Counted from the first letter of the stretch, positions 25,773-33,617 are shown. The stretch is DNA of 64,000 nt from Pedobacter sp. FW305-3-2-15-E-R2A2 (GCF_038446955.1 NZ_CP151803.1:5208001-5272000), one strand, 5' to 3'. The notes: generated by a model not told the origin, from the letters alone. Numbers and translations are program-made.

Positions 25773-27973
25773 TTTGCTCCTGCCCTTTCCGCTTCAGTTT
25801 GTATTCCGTTTTTTCTATCCCGATTGCCGGATGATTTTCCAAAACGATAGCTGAAAGAGCAAATGAATTGTCTGGTATCATTTATATTTTTGAATTTTAC
25901 CTCAACAGAAGGGATGGAAAGTTCCCTTCTTAACGACCAGGTATGAAAGACATCCCTCGCGGTAAAGGATAGGGTTCCGTTTTTACCAAAGATCTTTTTC
26001 TGTATCGCCAGATTGATCAGTCCGCCGGGTTTATAAATCCCCTGCCCTAATATTCTTTCTCCGCGGTACATCCCGCTCAGTTCAGCATCCAGGGAACTGT
26101 TCAGCTTAAACCGGACATTTCCAGACAGCCGGAGCGCCGTGCCGCTATTGTCCAGAAATTCCTCCTGGAATATCTGTCCGGTATATTTGGTATGCACCAG
26201 TTCTCCATAGAGGTTGGAAGTACACCAATCGGCAATTTGCAGCGCACTCGTGAGATTCAATCCGTAACTCCTCAGCCTGTTAATATTAACCGGTATCAAT
26301 GCAAAAGAACCTCCGATTTGCTGGTAAACCTGGGTGAGCTGGTCACGGACACTGCTAAAGCTCAGTCCGAATACATGTTTTCCCAAATGCGTATAATTTA
26401 CGTCTATATTGGTCGCATAATCTGGTTTTAACAATGGATTTCCTCTGTTGGAAGTATTTCTGTCGAAAAAGAATATGGAAGGATTTAAACTTTGATAGTC
26501 CGGACGGCTGATTCTCCTGCCAATAGAAAAATTTAAAGAATTTAAAGTCGTACTGTCCAGTTTATAAGCAGCGTAAAAGGTCGGGAAAATGCTTAAATAA
26601 TGGAGATCCCGAGGTGACAAAGCTTCCGCTAAGGGCGATTGCACAGCCGCGATGGTTTGTTCGGCCCTTATTCCGGCTTTCAAAGTCCATAAGGTCCATT
26701 TCTTATGGACAGACAGGTAAGCTGCATTGATATTTTCCCGGTATTTGAACTGGTTATTCAGCGCCTCTACACTTGTTGACTTACCATCCGACAGGTTAAA
26801 ATAGCGTCCCTGATTGTATCTGTTTGATAAGGTGGATTGCAGGCCGGCATCCAGGTCCAGAGGAAAATCTTTAGTGCTATAGTCTACTTTTGCGCTGTAA
26901 ATACTGGTTTCAAAAGGGTTTTGAGATCGTAAGATGTATTTTTCTTTGAGGGAATGATCCGGAAGGTAGGTCTCTGTCTGAGACAACTGATCGGAAGAGA
27001 TCTGATAATTCAGGTAATCCAGGTTTGCACTCAGCTCATTCCCTTTTCCCGGTAATTTCCGAAGGAAGCTCAGGCCAAAGGTTTTGTTCAAAGACCGGAT
27101 GGTTAAATCACTTTGTGAGACCAGCAAGGAATCCTGATCTGGATGGAAGGTTTTAAACTGACTCGTGTAATCACCGCGTTCCTGATAAGGGCTCACAAAA
27201 CCATTGAAAACCAGTCCGAGGGTGGTATTTTTACTCAGGTCATAATCCAGACCTAAGCGGTAATGATAACTTGTTTTGCTGTTCCTTTCATAATTTCCCT
27301 GACGAAGACCATATTGAAGCTCCGGGTTGGGATTTGAATAATTCCTTTGTCGCACTACCTCAAAATAATTATTGAGCCTGGAATATCCGGCCATTGCAAA
27401 AAAGTTCAGTTCTTTTAGTTTGTAGTTCAGCAGGAGGCTATTGTTCGTTTTCAGTTCTCTACCACGGCCATATCCCAGGGTCACACTCCCATTGAAACCT
27501 TCCTGACGGTTCTTTTTGGTAATGATGTTGATCAGTCCTGAGGTACCTGAAGCACTGTAGCGGGCGGGAGGATTAGACATGATCTCTATCCGGTCCAGCG
27601 TTCCGGCGGGAAGGCTCTTTAAATAATTCATCAGGTCTGCTGCAGAGAGATGGGTTGGCTTGTCGTTGATGAGGATCGTTGCTCCGGTTTTCCCTTTAAT
27701 GCTGATGCTGCCATTGTCTTCGATCATCACCCCTGGGGCACTATTTAAAGCATCAACCGCATTGGCTCCCTCATTGGAAAGCAAATCGGAGATATTGACC
27801 ACCGTCCGGTCTATCATTTGTTTCAGTAAAGGCCTTTTGGTCGTGATGGTTACTTCTTTCAACTCCTTTGGCTTAGCGGTCTTTGCGGTATCTGTTTTAC
27901 CCGGCGATACCTGGGCATGGCTTATTTTTACTAAAACCACAAAGAGCAAGCCGCAGCCAAGAGTCCTAATCAT
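25769..27973 (-). CDS. TonB-dependent receptor, outer-membrane beta-barrel family
   Basis: A 734-residue outer-membrane receptor. I start at ATG 27973 (MIRTLGCGLLFVVLVKISHAQ), which gives a normal signal peptide and an 8-base overlap with the upstream gene; an ATG at 27991 is also in frame. The plug domain runs from LKEVTITTKRPLL with AVDALNSAPGVMIEDNG and MSNPPARYSASGTSGLINIITKK. The rest is a beta-barrel of the OMP_b-brl_3 type. No carboxypeptidase-regulatory domain precedes the plug, unlike the second receptor of this window. It is the last gene of a BlaI - M56/amidase - receptor operon, suggesting that uptake or sensing of a cell-wall-related compound is under BlaI control; ligand unknown. 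Confidence 0.9.
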   Translation of the reverse strand: MIRTLGCGLLFVVLVKISHAQVSPGKTDTAKTAKPKELKEVTITTKRPLLKQMIDRTVVNISDLLSNEGANAVDALNSAPGVMIEDNGSISIKGKTGATILINDKPTHLSAADLMNYLKSLPAGTLDRIEIMSNPPARYSASGTSGLINIITKKNRQEGFNGSVTLGYGRGRELKTNNSLLLNYKLKELNFFAMAGYSRLNNYFEVVRQRNYSNPNPELQYGLRQGNYERNSKTSYHYRLGLDYDLSKNTTLGLVFNGFVSPYQERGDYTSQFKTFHPDQDSLLVSQSDLTIRSLNKTFGLSFLRKLPGKGNELSANLDYLNYQISSDQLSQTETYLPDHSLKEKYILRSQNPFETSIYSAKVDYSTKDFPLDLDAGLQSTLSNRYNQGRYFNLSDGKSTSVEALNNQFKYRENINAAYLSVHKKWTLWTLKAGIRAEQTIAAVQSPLAEALSPRDLHYLSIFPTFYAAYKLDSTTLNSLNFSIGRRISRPDYQSLNPSIFFFDRNTSNRGNPLLKPDYATNIDVNYTHLGKHVFGLSFSSVRDQLTQVYQQIGGSFALIPVNINRLRSYGLNLTSALQIADWCTSNLYGELVHTKYTGQIFQEEFLDNSGTALRLSGNVRFKLNSSLDAELSGMYRGERILGQGIYKPGGLINLAIQKKIFGKNGTLSFTARDVFHTWSLRRELSIPSVEVKFKNINDTRQFICSFSYRFGKSSGNRDRKNGIQTEAERAGAN

Positions 27974-29396
27974 GGTAAGACCTGATGGCATCTATAATTT
28001 TTCCGGCAATTTCTTCCTGTCCCTGTGGACTGGATATATACTTGATGTCATTTTCATTTGAGATACAGCCCAACTCAATCAGTACTGCTGCAGAAGGGCA
28101 ATTCCTAAGGATATAATTGCGGGTACTCCCTGCGACCTCTGTTGTTTTAATTTCGTCCAGCTGTTTAAAGTTGTGCTGAAGAATGCGGGCAAAGTTTTCG
28201 GACTTTTTATATTCTTTATTCTCTTCGCTGATGATGATGTCCAGACCTGAACGGGTTCTTTCCAGCGTTTCATCAGCTCCTTTTACATGGAGAGAAATGA
28301 AGAGGTCACCTTTTCTTTTTATTCTCGATGCCAGTTTCAAATTCCCGTCGTCCGTCCTCGTGAGCAGTACCCTTATCCCCCTTTGGGTAGCTATTGCGGC
28401 AATCTTTTTAGCCATCAGCAGGGTATAATATTTTTCTGTCCGGCCCTGATACAGTGCGCCCGGCTCTGTGCCGCCATGCCCTGCATCGATGACCAGCGTA
28501 AATGGAAGTTTATTATTGTTTTTAGGAAAAGCGTAGCTGTGCTGCGCGGATAGAAAGTACCCCGGAATAAAGATGACAGGAATGGCTAAAAGGTAGCTTA
28601 ATTTCTTCAACCGGACAGTTTCCCGGTTAAACATTCTTGAGATCCGCTCCTCCAGTTCATTTGAACTGAACTGATGCAAGAGTTTTGTATTGCCCTGAGC
28701 AGACAAACGGACCAGTAACTTCGCATAATCCTTAGGATTAAACCTGGTCACCAACACCTGGTCTACCTGATATTCGTGTACTTCCTGCAAGTCTTTTTTG
28801 AACAGGTATATAAAAGGATTAAACCAAAAGATGCATTTCAGCAGCTCCAGGAATAAGATATCAGCGCTATGTTTAAACGCAATATGCAAGCGCTCATGGG
28901 CAATGATCTTTTGCTCATCCTCCTCAGATAATCCGGTATTGTTTAGAAAAATAACATTGAAAAAAGAAGCACTTTTAGGATAACGGTTGTAGACCAACCT
29001 GTTTCCATTCACTTTTTCGCCATAGCGCCAAGCGCTTTGTATAATTTTGAAGAGGTTAAGGCCTAACTTTATCAGCATTAATAAAGCAACCGAGCAATAC
29101 ATCATCAGGATATAGTTTCCAAGGTTAAATGCAGGGGAAGCGATGGGCTTAATCAGAAAGCTGTCTAATGTCTCCTTCTGGTTCCCGATGACAGCAGAAA
29201 GCTGAGCAACCGGACTGGAAACGATAGCACCTGATGGCAGCTGCAAAAGCGGAATGACCAGGCTGCAACCGATGGCGATCAGTATATAAGACCGGTACAA
29301 ATTATAAAAACTGAGTTTTTTAAAGAGCAAGCGGTTGGGCAGGTAAAAGAAAGCCATACAGAGCGCGGCTTTCAGCAGATAACTAAAGAGCTCCAT
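27966..29396 (-). CDS. BlaR1-like M56 metalloprotease fused to N-acetylmuramoyl-L-alanine amidase
   Basis: A 476-residue two-domain membrane protein. Residues 1-285 are the BlaR1/MecR1-type M56 domain, with several transmembrane helices, zinc motif HERLH (167-171) and downstream zinc ligand Glu208 in EVHEYQVDQ. After a final helix (about 266-284), residues 298-476 form an Amidase_3 domain with Zn ligands His307 (DAGHGG), Glu321 and His370 (ISLHVKG) and catalytic Glu441 (VLIELGC). BlaR1 normally carries a penicillin-binding sensor there; in Bacteroidota a TonB domain is common. This arrangement could make a periplasmic amidase whose activity or ligand state controls cleavage of the BlaI repressor encoded 4 bases upstream. 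That coupling is inference. Confidence 0.9.
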   Translation of the reverse strand: MELFSYLLKAALCMAFFYLPNRLLFKKLSFYNLYRSYILIAIGCSLVIPLLQLPSGAIVSSPVAQLSAVIGNQKETLDSFLIKPIASPAFNLGNYILMMYCSVALLMLIKLGLNLFKIIQSAWRYGEKVNGNRLVYNRYPKSASFFNVIFLNNTGLSEEDEQKIIAHERLHIAFKHSADILFLELLKCIFWFNPFIYLFKKDLQEVHEYQVDQVLVTRFNPKDYAKLLVRLSAQGNTKLLHQFSSNELEERISRMFNRETVRLKKLSYLLAIPVIFIPGYFLSAQHSYAFPKNNNKLPFTLVIDAGHGGTEPGALYQGRTEKYYTLLMAKKIAAIATQRGIRVLLTRTDDGNLKLASRIKRKGDLFISLHVKGADETLERTRSGLDIIISEENKEYKKSENFARILQHNFKQLDEIKTTEVAGSTRNYILRNCPSAAVLIELGCISNENDIKYISSPQGQEEIAGKIIDAIRSYHD

Positions 29397-29400
29397 GTCG

Positions 29401-29760
29401 TTATTTTTTATCGATGCTGTCCATTAATTTTTTGATGTCCTCGGCAGAAAGCTGCTCTTCTTTAACGATATAGGACAAGATCGATTCCGCAGAATCGTCG
29501 AAGTAATTGCTGAAGAGGTTTTTAAAACTTTGTTTTCTATAAGCTGCCTTTGTGATCAAAGGAAAATACTCATAGGTTTTTCCATAAGCTTTAAAACTGA
29601 GGTACCCTTTCTTTACCAATAACCTCACAATCGAGGAAATGGTGTTGTAAGGTGGTTTTGGATTTTCGGGCATCTTGCTGATGATGTCTTTCACAAAGCC
29701 AGACTTTAAGTCCCAGATAATGCGCATGATGCGCTCTTCGTTTTTTGTTAGATCTTCCAT
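29401..29760 (-). CDS. BlaI/MecI/CopY-family repressor
   Basis: A 119-residue winged-helix repressor. The N-terminus LTKNEERIMRIIWDLKSGFVKDII and the recognition region PPYNTISSIVRLLVKKGYLSFKAYGKTYEYFPLI match the family, with a C-terminal dimerisation helix region. It is the first gene of the operon with the M56/amidase and the TonB receptor. Such repressors bind operators as dimers and are inactivated by proteolysis driven by the M56 partner. Three tandem dyads lie directly upstream, which fits autoregulation. Confidence 0.95.
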   Translation of the reverse strand: MEDLTKNEERIMRIIWDLKSGFVKDIISKMPENPKPPYNTISSIVRLLVKKGYLSFKAYGKTYEYFPLITKAAYRKQSFKNLFSNYFDDSAESILSYIVKEEQLSAEDIKKLMDSIDKK

Positions 29761-29773
29761 GTGGGCAAGGTAT

Positions 29774-29827
29774 AACTAAATAATAAGTTTCACAACTAAA
29801 ATTAAGTTATATAACTAAAATTTAGGT
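29774..29827 (-). promoter_or_regulatory. Triple BlaI-type operator
   Basis: Three similar dyads at 29774-29789, 29794-29808 and 29813-29827. Each begins AACTAAA and ends in an AGTT-like inverted half (AAGTT, AAGTT, AGGT). Starts are 20 and 19 bases apart, about two helical turns, so bound dimers would lie on one face of the DNA. The cluster ends 13 bases before the blaI start codon and would cover its promoter. Repeats are directly visible; binding by BlaI is inferred. Confidence 0.65.
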
Positions 29828-29859
29828 GATTGAACTGAGATTGGGGCTGGATAAAGATT

Positions 29860-29898
29860 AAAAAAGCCATTTCCTTTTGCGTTGGAAACAGCTTTTTT
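29860..29898 (-). terminator. Rho-independent terminator after the alpha/beta hydrolase gene
   Basis: Imperfect hairpin with arms AAAAAAGC..ATTTCC and GGAAA..GCTTTTTT around a loop near 29876-29883. It has a T-run on the minus strand side and lies 15 bases after the hydrolase stop. The symmetric A and T runs could make it work in both directions. Confidence 0.75.
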
Positions 29899-29913
29899 AA
29901 GTGGATCAAGAGC

Positions 29914-30759
29914 TTAGCAATGGTTCCTGATCCAATTTAAGATGAGCTCTTTTGCTTGTTCAATATATTCAAATTTCTTTCCAAACATGTTGAGTCCTTT
30001 TATCCCCCAGGCATGGTCACCCTGCGGAAACAGGTATAATGTTGCAGGGATATGTTGTTTTTTCAGCGCTTCATAATAATGCGTACTGTTAATTGGAGAG
30101 ACAATGGTATCATCATCGCTTGCTAAAATTAAAGTGGGCGGAGTATTGGAACGGACCTGTTTTTCGCAAGAATATTTTTCTATGGAGGAGGGGGAAGGAT
30201 CTGCACCTAATAAATTATGGTGGGTATCCTTTTGGGTATGCAATCCCATTGAAATCACCGGGTAAAATAAAATGGAGAAGTCAGGGCGTGTACTGATTTC
30301 TTCTTCTGATTCTTGTGAGAACAGCGTAGCCGACAATGCAGCCAGGTGACCTCCTGCAGAGAAACCAGCTACGCCAATCTTGTTTTCATTTAGTTTCAGT
30401 TCTTTGGCGTTCTTACGGATATACCGGATGGCTTCCTGAACATCATCTAACGGAATCTCTTTATTTCCATTTGGCATTCTGTATTTCAACACGATTCCTG
30501 TGATGCCGGTCGTGTTGAGCCATTCGGCAAAATCATAGCCCTGTGTAGTGATGGCCAATCCGGCATAAGCCCCTCCGGGGCATATAATTACCGCAGCACC
30601 AGTATTAATCCTATCCTCCGGGCTATAGATGATCAGTTCTGTTTCTGTCACATTGGTCAGCTCCAGGATCGCTTCGGGATCCAGAACTTCATTGCCGGAT
30701 AATCCGCTTTTGGCAGGTGGATTTCCATTCCACAGGTTTAGTCTTTTTATGTTTTTCAT
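29914..30759 (-). CDS. Alpha/beta hydrolase (BD-FAE / acetyl esterase-like)
   Basis: A 281-residue soluble esterase-like enzyme. The oxyanion-hole segment is VIICPGGAYAGLA (about 57-69), the nucleophile elbow is GFSAGGH (Ser134), the acid lies in ASDDDTIVSP (Asp215-217), and the histidine is His249 in GDHAWG. This layout matches BD-FAE and acetyl-xylan-esterase-like proteins. No signal peptide is visible, so it is probably cytoplasmic. It begins 8 bases after the luciferase-like oxidoreductase gene and would be co-transcribed with it under the TetR regulator. Substrate unknown; an ester or lactone produced by the oxidoreductase is possible. Confidence 0.88.
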   Translation of the reverse strand: MKNIKRLNLWNGNPPAKSGLSGNEVLDPEAILELTNVTETELIIYSPEDRINTGAAVIICPGGAYAGLAITTQGYDFAEWLNTTGITGIVLKYRMPNGNKEIPLDDVQEAIRYIRKNAKELKLNENKIGVAGFSAGGHLAALSATLFSQESEEEISTRPDFSILFYPVISMGLHTQKDTHHNLLGADPSPSSIEKYSCEKQVRSNTPPTLILASDDDTIVSPINSTHYYEALKKQHIPATLYLFPQGDHAWGIKGLNMFGKKFEYIEQAKELILNWIRNHC

Positions 30760-30767
30760 TTTTGTAT

Positions 30768-31808
30768 CTAATTATTTTTTAAAGCTTCCCGCACCTTTGG
30801 TGCTATTTTAGTCCCATATATTTCAATTGATTTCATCAAATGATGATGGTCAGGCGCACCTACGTCCAGATGCGCTGAGAAGCGGGTAATTCCATATAGT
30901 TCCTGTGCGTACAGGATTTTGTCGATGGCCGCTTCTGCGTCGCCAACAAATAAGGCACCTGCTTCAGACCTGCCAAAGTCGTACTGCTCTCTTTGAAAAG
31001 GAAACCAGCCTCTGGTTCTGCCAATCCGGTCCATTTGTCCGGCATATAATGGGTAGTAGTAGTCAGCAGTTGCTTTCGCATCCTGGCCAAATAAAGCGTG
31101 CGAGAACATCCCCACCTGGAACTTTGACATGTCATGTCCAAACTCCTGGTAAGTTTCTTTATACAAATCGTAAAGAGGCTTAAAGCGTTGCAAAGGTGTT
31201 CCTGCGACGATGGCAAAGACCAGTGGGAGTCCCAAACTTCCGGCACGTACCACAGATTCCGGTGTTCCCCCGGCTGCAATCCATACCGTAAGTTTATTGT
31301 TTACTGCCCGGGGCAGCACCTGCTGGTCTTTTAAAGACGCACGAAAACGACCTTGCCAATTGATGGTTTCTTCCTTATTGATTTCTAATAATAAATTCAG
31401 TTTTTCTTCAAACAGTGCACTGTAATCCTGCAAATTATAACCAAACAACGGGAAGGATTCGGTGAAGCTTCCCCTACCCGCCATCAATTCGGCCCTGCCG
31501 CCGGAAAGTAAATCTACCATAGCAAAGTTCTGGTAAAGCTTAACAGGATCTGAGGAGCTTAATACCGTTACAGAACTGCTTAGTTTGATTCTTTTGGTAA
31601 TGACTGCCGCTGCAGCCAGGATAATTTCCGGGCTTGGCACTGCATATTCCGGCCGATGGTGCTCCCCTATTCCAAAAAGGTCGATGCCTATTTCGTCTGC
31701 AAGCTTAATCTCTTCCATGAGTTCTTTCAGGCGCTGTTGTGCTGATTGTATTTTTCCGGTTGCCGGATCGACGTGTAAATCGCCGAACATACTGATTCCT
31801 AATTCCAT
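30768..31808 (-). CDS. LLM-class flavin-dependent oxidoreductase (luciferase-like)
   Basis: A 346-residue TIM-barrel flavin enzyme that uses reduced FMN to oxygenate small organic substrates. Family features include MELGISMFGDLHVDP at the first strand, LADEIGIDLFGIGEHHRPEYAVPSP, DLLSGGRAELMAGRGSFTESFPLFGY, and AAGGTPESVVRAGSLGLPLVFAIV. The gene has its own copy of the putative TetR operator upstream and is followed at 8 bases by the hydrolase gene. The physiological substrate cannot be derived from the sequence. Confidence 0.93.
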   Translation of the reverse strand: MELGISMFGDLHVDPATGKIQSAQQRLKELMEEIKLADEIGIDLFGIGEHHRPEYAVPSPEIILAAAAVITKRIKLSSSVTVLSSSDPVKLYQNFAMVDLLSGGRAELMAGRGSFTESFPLFGYNLQDYSALFEEKLNLLLEINKEETINWQGRFRASLKDQQVLPRAVNNKLTVWIAAGGTPESVVRAGSLGLPLVFAIVAGTPLQRFKPLYDLYKETYQEFGHDMSKFQVGMFSHALFGQDAKATADYYYPLYAGQMDRIGRTRGWFPFQREQYDFGRSEAGALFVGDAEAAIDKILYAQELYGITRFSAHLDVGAPDHHHLMKSIEIYGTKIAPKVREALKNN

Positions 31809-31820
31809 ATATGTGTAGTG

Positions 31821-31860
31821 TTATTATTCTAGAACAATCGTTCTGTTATTGATCAAAAAA
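31821..31860 (-). promoter_or_regulatory. Putative TetR operator upstream of the LLM oxidoreductase gene
   Basis: Perfect 5-base arms AGAAC/GTTCT around AATC (31831-31844). The whole 40-base block is nearly identical to 32171-32211 upstream of the next gene, including the flanking TTATTATT and ATTGAT(C/T)AAAAAA. The third palindrome lies before tetR. Sequence observed; regulator assignment inferred from position. Confidence 0.65.
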
Positions 31861-31861
31861 A

Positions 31862-32164
31862 TTATCTTTTTACCTTTTCTTTCCAGATGTCGAGGTAATC
31901 GTAAGTGCTGTAAGCTTCTGTATCAAAGGCTCCCCAAGCCCCTTTTTCTATAGAAAGGTTCACTTCTCTAAGTTGAGAAGGCGGGAACTTCAAGGTAACC
32001 AGGTGTCCTAAACCAATCAGGACCTTCCAACTGAGCACTTCTACATTTTCTGGTGGAAAGATCTCCCAGAAATTATTGCTGTTCATGATTTCAGTTATCG
32101 AATCCAGATTCCGATGCTGTTGGTGTTTTAAAAGGTAAGTAAGGGTCATTTTATCTGTTTCCAT
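31862..32164 (-). CDS. Small protein of unknown function in the TetR set
   Basis: A 100-residue soluble protein starting METDKMTLTYLLKHQQHRNL. It has no signal peptide or transmembrane helix. Length and alternating beta/helix character (MTLTYLLKH, VEVLSWKVLIGLGHLVTLKFP, then a helix) would fit a dimeric alpha/beta-barrel protein of the muconolactone-isomerase or monooxygenase-like type. That is only a guess from pattern. It has a strong copy of the GAAC-N4-GTTC palindrome upstream, like its neighbours, so it is probably co-regulated with the oxidoreductase. Confidence 0.7.
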   Translation of the reverse strand: METDKMTLTYLLKHQQHRNLDSITEIMNSNNFWEIFPPENVEVLSWKVLIGLGHLVTLKFPPSQLREVNLSIEKGAWGAFDTEAYSTYDYLDIWKEKVKR

Positions 32165-32170
32165 ATCTCT

Positions 32171-32211
32171 TTATTATTAATAGAACAATCGTTCCATTAT
32201 TGATTAAAAAA
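32171..32211 (-). promoter_or_regulatory. Putative TetR operator upstream of the small gene
   Basis: Palindrome GAACAATCGTTC at 32183-32194 inside a block nearly identical to 31821-31860. It lies 19 bases upstream of the start codon of the 100-residue protein, where a bound repressor would block transcription. The regulator is presumed to be the TetR protein encoded at 32237-32812. Confidence 0.65.
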
Positions 32212-32236
32212 TTTTGTTACTATCATTTCCTGGATG

Positions 32237-32812
32237 CTACTTTAAGCTATCCAGGGTATTTTTTGCCATTTGTTCTACCATTATTCGGTCGTTGTATAGG
32301 GCTTGCATTTGCCATAAGCCGGCAAAACTCCCTACGATAAACTGGGCCGATTGCCTGGCGTTTTTGTCTGTTGAGATTTCCCCGGATTGCTGTGCTTTTT
32401 CGATCAGTTCTTCGAAAATGGAGATCAGGGCATTGCTGAGCTGTTTTAGGATTTCCTTGACATCATTGTCGAGCGGAGCCATTTCAAAAGAAGATTTGAC
32501 AATCATACAGACTTTTTCTTCTTCAAAAGATCGTTGGATCGCCTTTTTGACGATCAGTTCAATCGCTTTAAATGGTGATTTTTCTCCTGTTGCAGCCTGC
32601 TTATATTCGGAGTAAGTTTCCTTCGCATAATTTTGCAGGCTTTCTATGAAGAGCTGATGTTTGTCTCCATAAGTATCGTACATGCTCCCCCTGTTCACTT
32701 TCATCTGGCTCACGAGGTCCTGCATGGAAGTAGCGTGATACCCCTTTTCCCAAAATAAGTCGCGGGCCTTTTCCAGCTTTTCGGTAGGATCAAATTCTTT
32801 ATTGCGTGCCAT
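32237..32812 (-). CDS. TetR/AcrR-family transcriptional regulator
   Basis: A 191-residue repressor. The N-terminal helix-turn-helix spans about residues 10-55 (LEKARDLFWEKGYHATSMQDLVSQMKVNRGSMYDTYGDKHQLF). The C-terminal ligand domain resembles TetR_C members near PSFAGLWQMQAL-type endings (here IVGSFAGLWQMQALYND). The gene is first in a same-strand series: tetR, small protein, LLM oxidoreductase, hydrolase. A palindrome like those before the next two genes lies inside its own promoter, indicating autoregulation. The inducer is unknown. Confidence 0.95.
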   Translation of the reverse strand: MARNKEFDPTEKLEKARDLFWEKGYHATSMQDLVSQMKVNRGSMYDTYGDKHQLFIESLQNYAKETYSEYKQAATGEKSPFKAIELIVKKAIQRSFEEEKVCMIVKSSFEMAPLDNDVKEILKQLSNALISIFEELIEKAQQSGEISTDKNARQSAQFIVGSFAGLWQMQALYNDRIMVEQMAKNTLDSLK

Positions 32813-32820
32813 AGTGGGAA

Positions 32821-32851
32821 CAAATGTATGTATTTAGAACGAGTGTTCCAA
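32821..32851 (-). promoter_or_regulatory. tetR promoter with overlapping operator
   Basis: On the minus strand TTG (32849-32851), 20 bases, then TACATTTG (32821-32828), an exact TAnnTTTG -7 box. The palindrome GAACGAGTGTTC (32837-32848) fills the space next to the TTG element. It shares the GAAC-N4-GTTC arms of the two operators at 31832 and 32183. Repressor binding here would block RNA polymerase. Confidence 0.65.
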
Positions 32852-33135
32852 TTAAGATTTTTTGTTTGCAGGGATTTGGGTTTGATTTTACATTTTGTTT
32901 ACAGAAATCGCGGAGGAATAGGTTTTTGGGACATATGACCCTAGAATATGAATGAAAACCTCCCGACCTTGGTACTAAGATATCGGATGATATTCTTTAA
33001 CTGAGGGAGCCCCGGACGAACAACTTCTTAGACATGACATACGCTGGATTTTGTGCTATTATTTGGCCGTTTTGTTTATCCGGGTGTAACTCAGTTTTGA
33101 AATGGTAAAAGATGAATTTTTAAAGCCTTTGACAA
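32852..33135. other. Intergenic region between tetR and the MauE-like gene
   Basis: With the tetR promoter this gap is about 320 bases. No coding region longer than 18 codons with a plausible start was found, and no terminator or repeat. It should contain the promoter of the MauE/small-protein series, but I could not identify a convincing TTG/TAnnTTTG pair. Confidence 0.4.
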
Positions 33136-33549
33136 ATGGTGATGTCTGTTTTAATATATACGATTATTGCATTATTTATTGCGTTGTGGATCTATGCAGC
33201 AGTACCAAAATTACGCAACATAAAGTATTTCAAAGAGGTTTTGAAAAGTCAGGCTATTCCTAAATGGAGTGTACCCTGGTTAAGCTGGTTGCTGCCGATT
33301 GGAGAGTTAGGAACGGTAGTTTTATTGATTTTTCCGGAAACGAGGTTGATAGGGATGTATGTTTCCTTGTTCATGATGAGTGTTTTTACGGTGTATGTGA
33401 GCGGTATTATTTATCAGGTTTATGATATATATCCGTGTCCATGTGGAGGGGTGTTTAGCAGAATAGGATGGAAAAAACATTTTAAGGTGAATTTGTTGCT
33501 GACGTTGATTGCAGTGGTTGGGGTAGTGTTGCTGGAGATGAAATATTGA
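33136..33549 (+). CDS. MauE/DoxX-family redox-associated membrane protein
   Basis: A 137-residue membrane protein with four hydrophobic segments (about 4-22, 47-66, 70-94, 117-134). Typical elements are AVPKLRNIKYFKEVLKSQ near the first helix and IYPCPCGGVFSRIGWKKHFKVN, containing the cysteine pair Cys101 and Cys103. MauE and DoxX-like proteins are linked to thiol-disulfide or quinone redox chemistry, for example maturation of disulfide-rich proteins in methylamine dehydrogenase clusters. Here it precedes three small proteins with a conserved cysteine pair on the same strand, so assisting their folding or that of a partner is a reasonable inference. Confidence 0.82.
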   Translation: MVMSVLIYTIIALFIALWIYAAVPKLRNIKYFKEVLKSQAIPKWSVPWLSWLLPIGELGTVVLLIFPETRLIGMYVSLFMMSVFTVYVSGIIYQVYDIYPCPCGGVFSRIGWKKHFKVNLLLTLIAVVGVVLLEMKY

Positions 33550-33581
33550 GTATTTATTTGAGTAGTAGCTTGAGAAAAGGG

Positions 33582-33617
33582 ATGCCGAAAACCTTGAAAA
33601 GAGTAGGAAAAAGATAG
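33582..33617 (+). CDS. 11-codon leader mini-ORF (copy 1)
   Basis: ATG frame encoding MPKTLKRVGKR then TAG, preceded by the purine-rich GAGAAAAGGG. It ends 37 bases before the first small-protein start. Copy 2 (33990) encodes MLKILKKVGKK. Seven of 36 bases differ between them: three changes are silent (one in the stop) and two swap Lys and Arg. That hints at, but does not prove, coding constraint. It may be a regulatory uORF, a tiny cationic peptide, or simply part of a repeated leader. Confidence 0.4.
   Translation: MPKTLKRVGKR

Noticed and set aside
30860..31425. Several open frames of 60-140 codons on both strands inside the LLM oxidoreductase gene
   Set aside because: They are shadows of a well-supported coding sequence and have no domain or start-site support.
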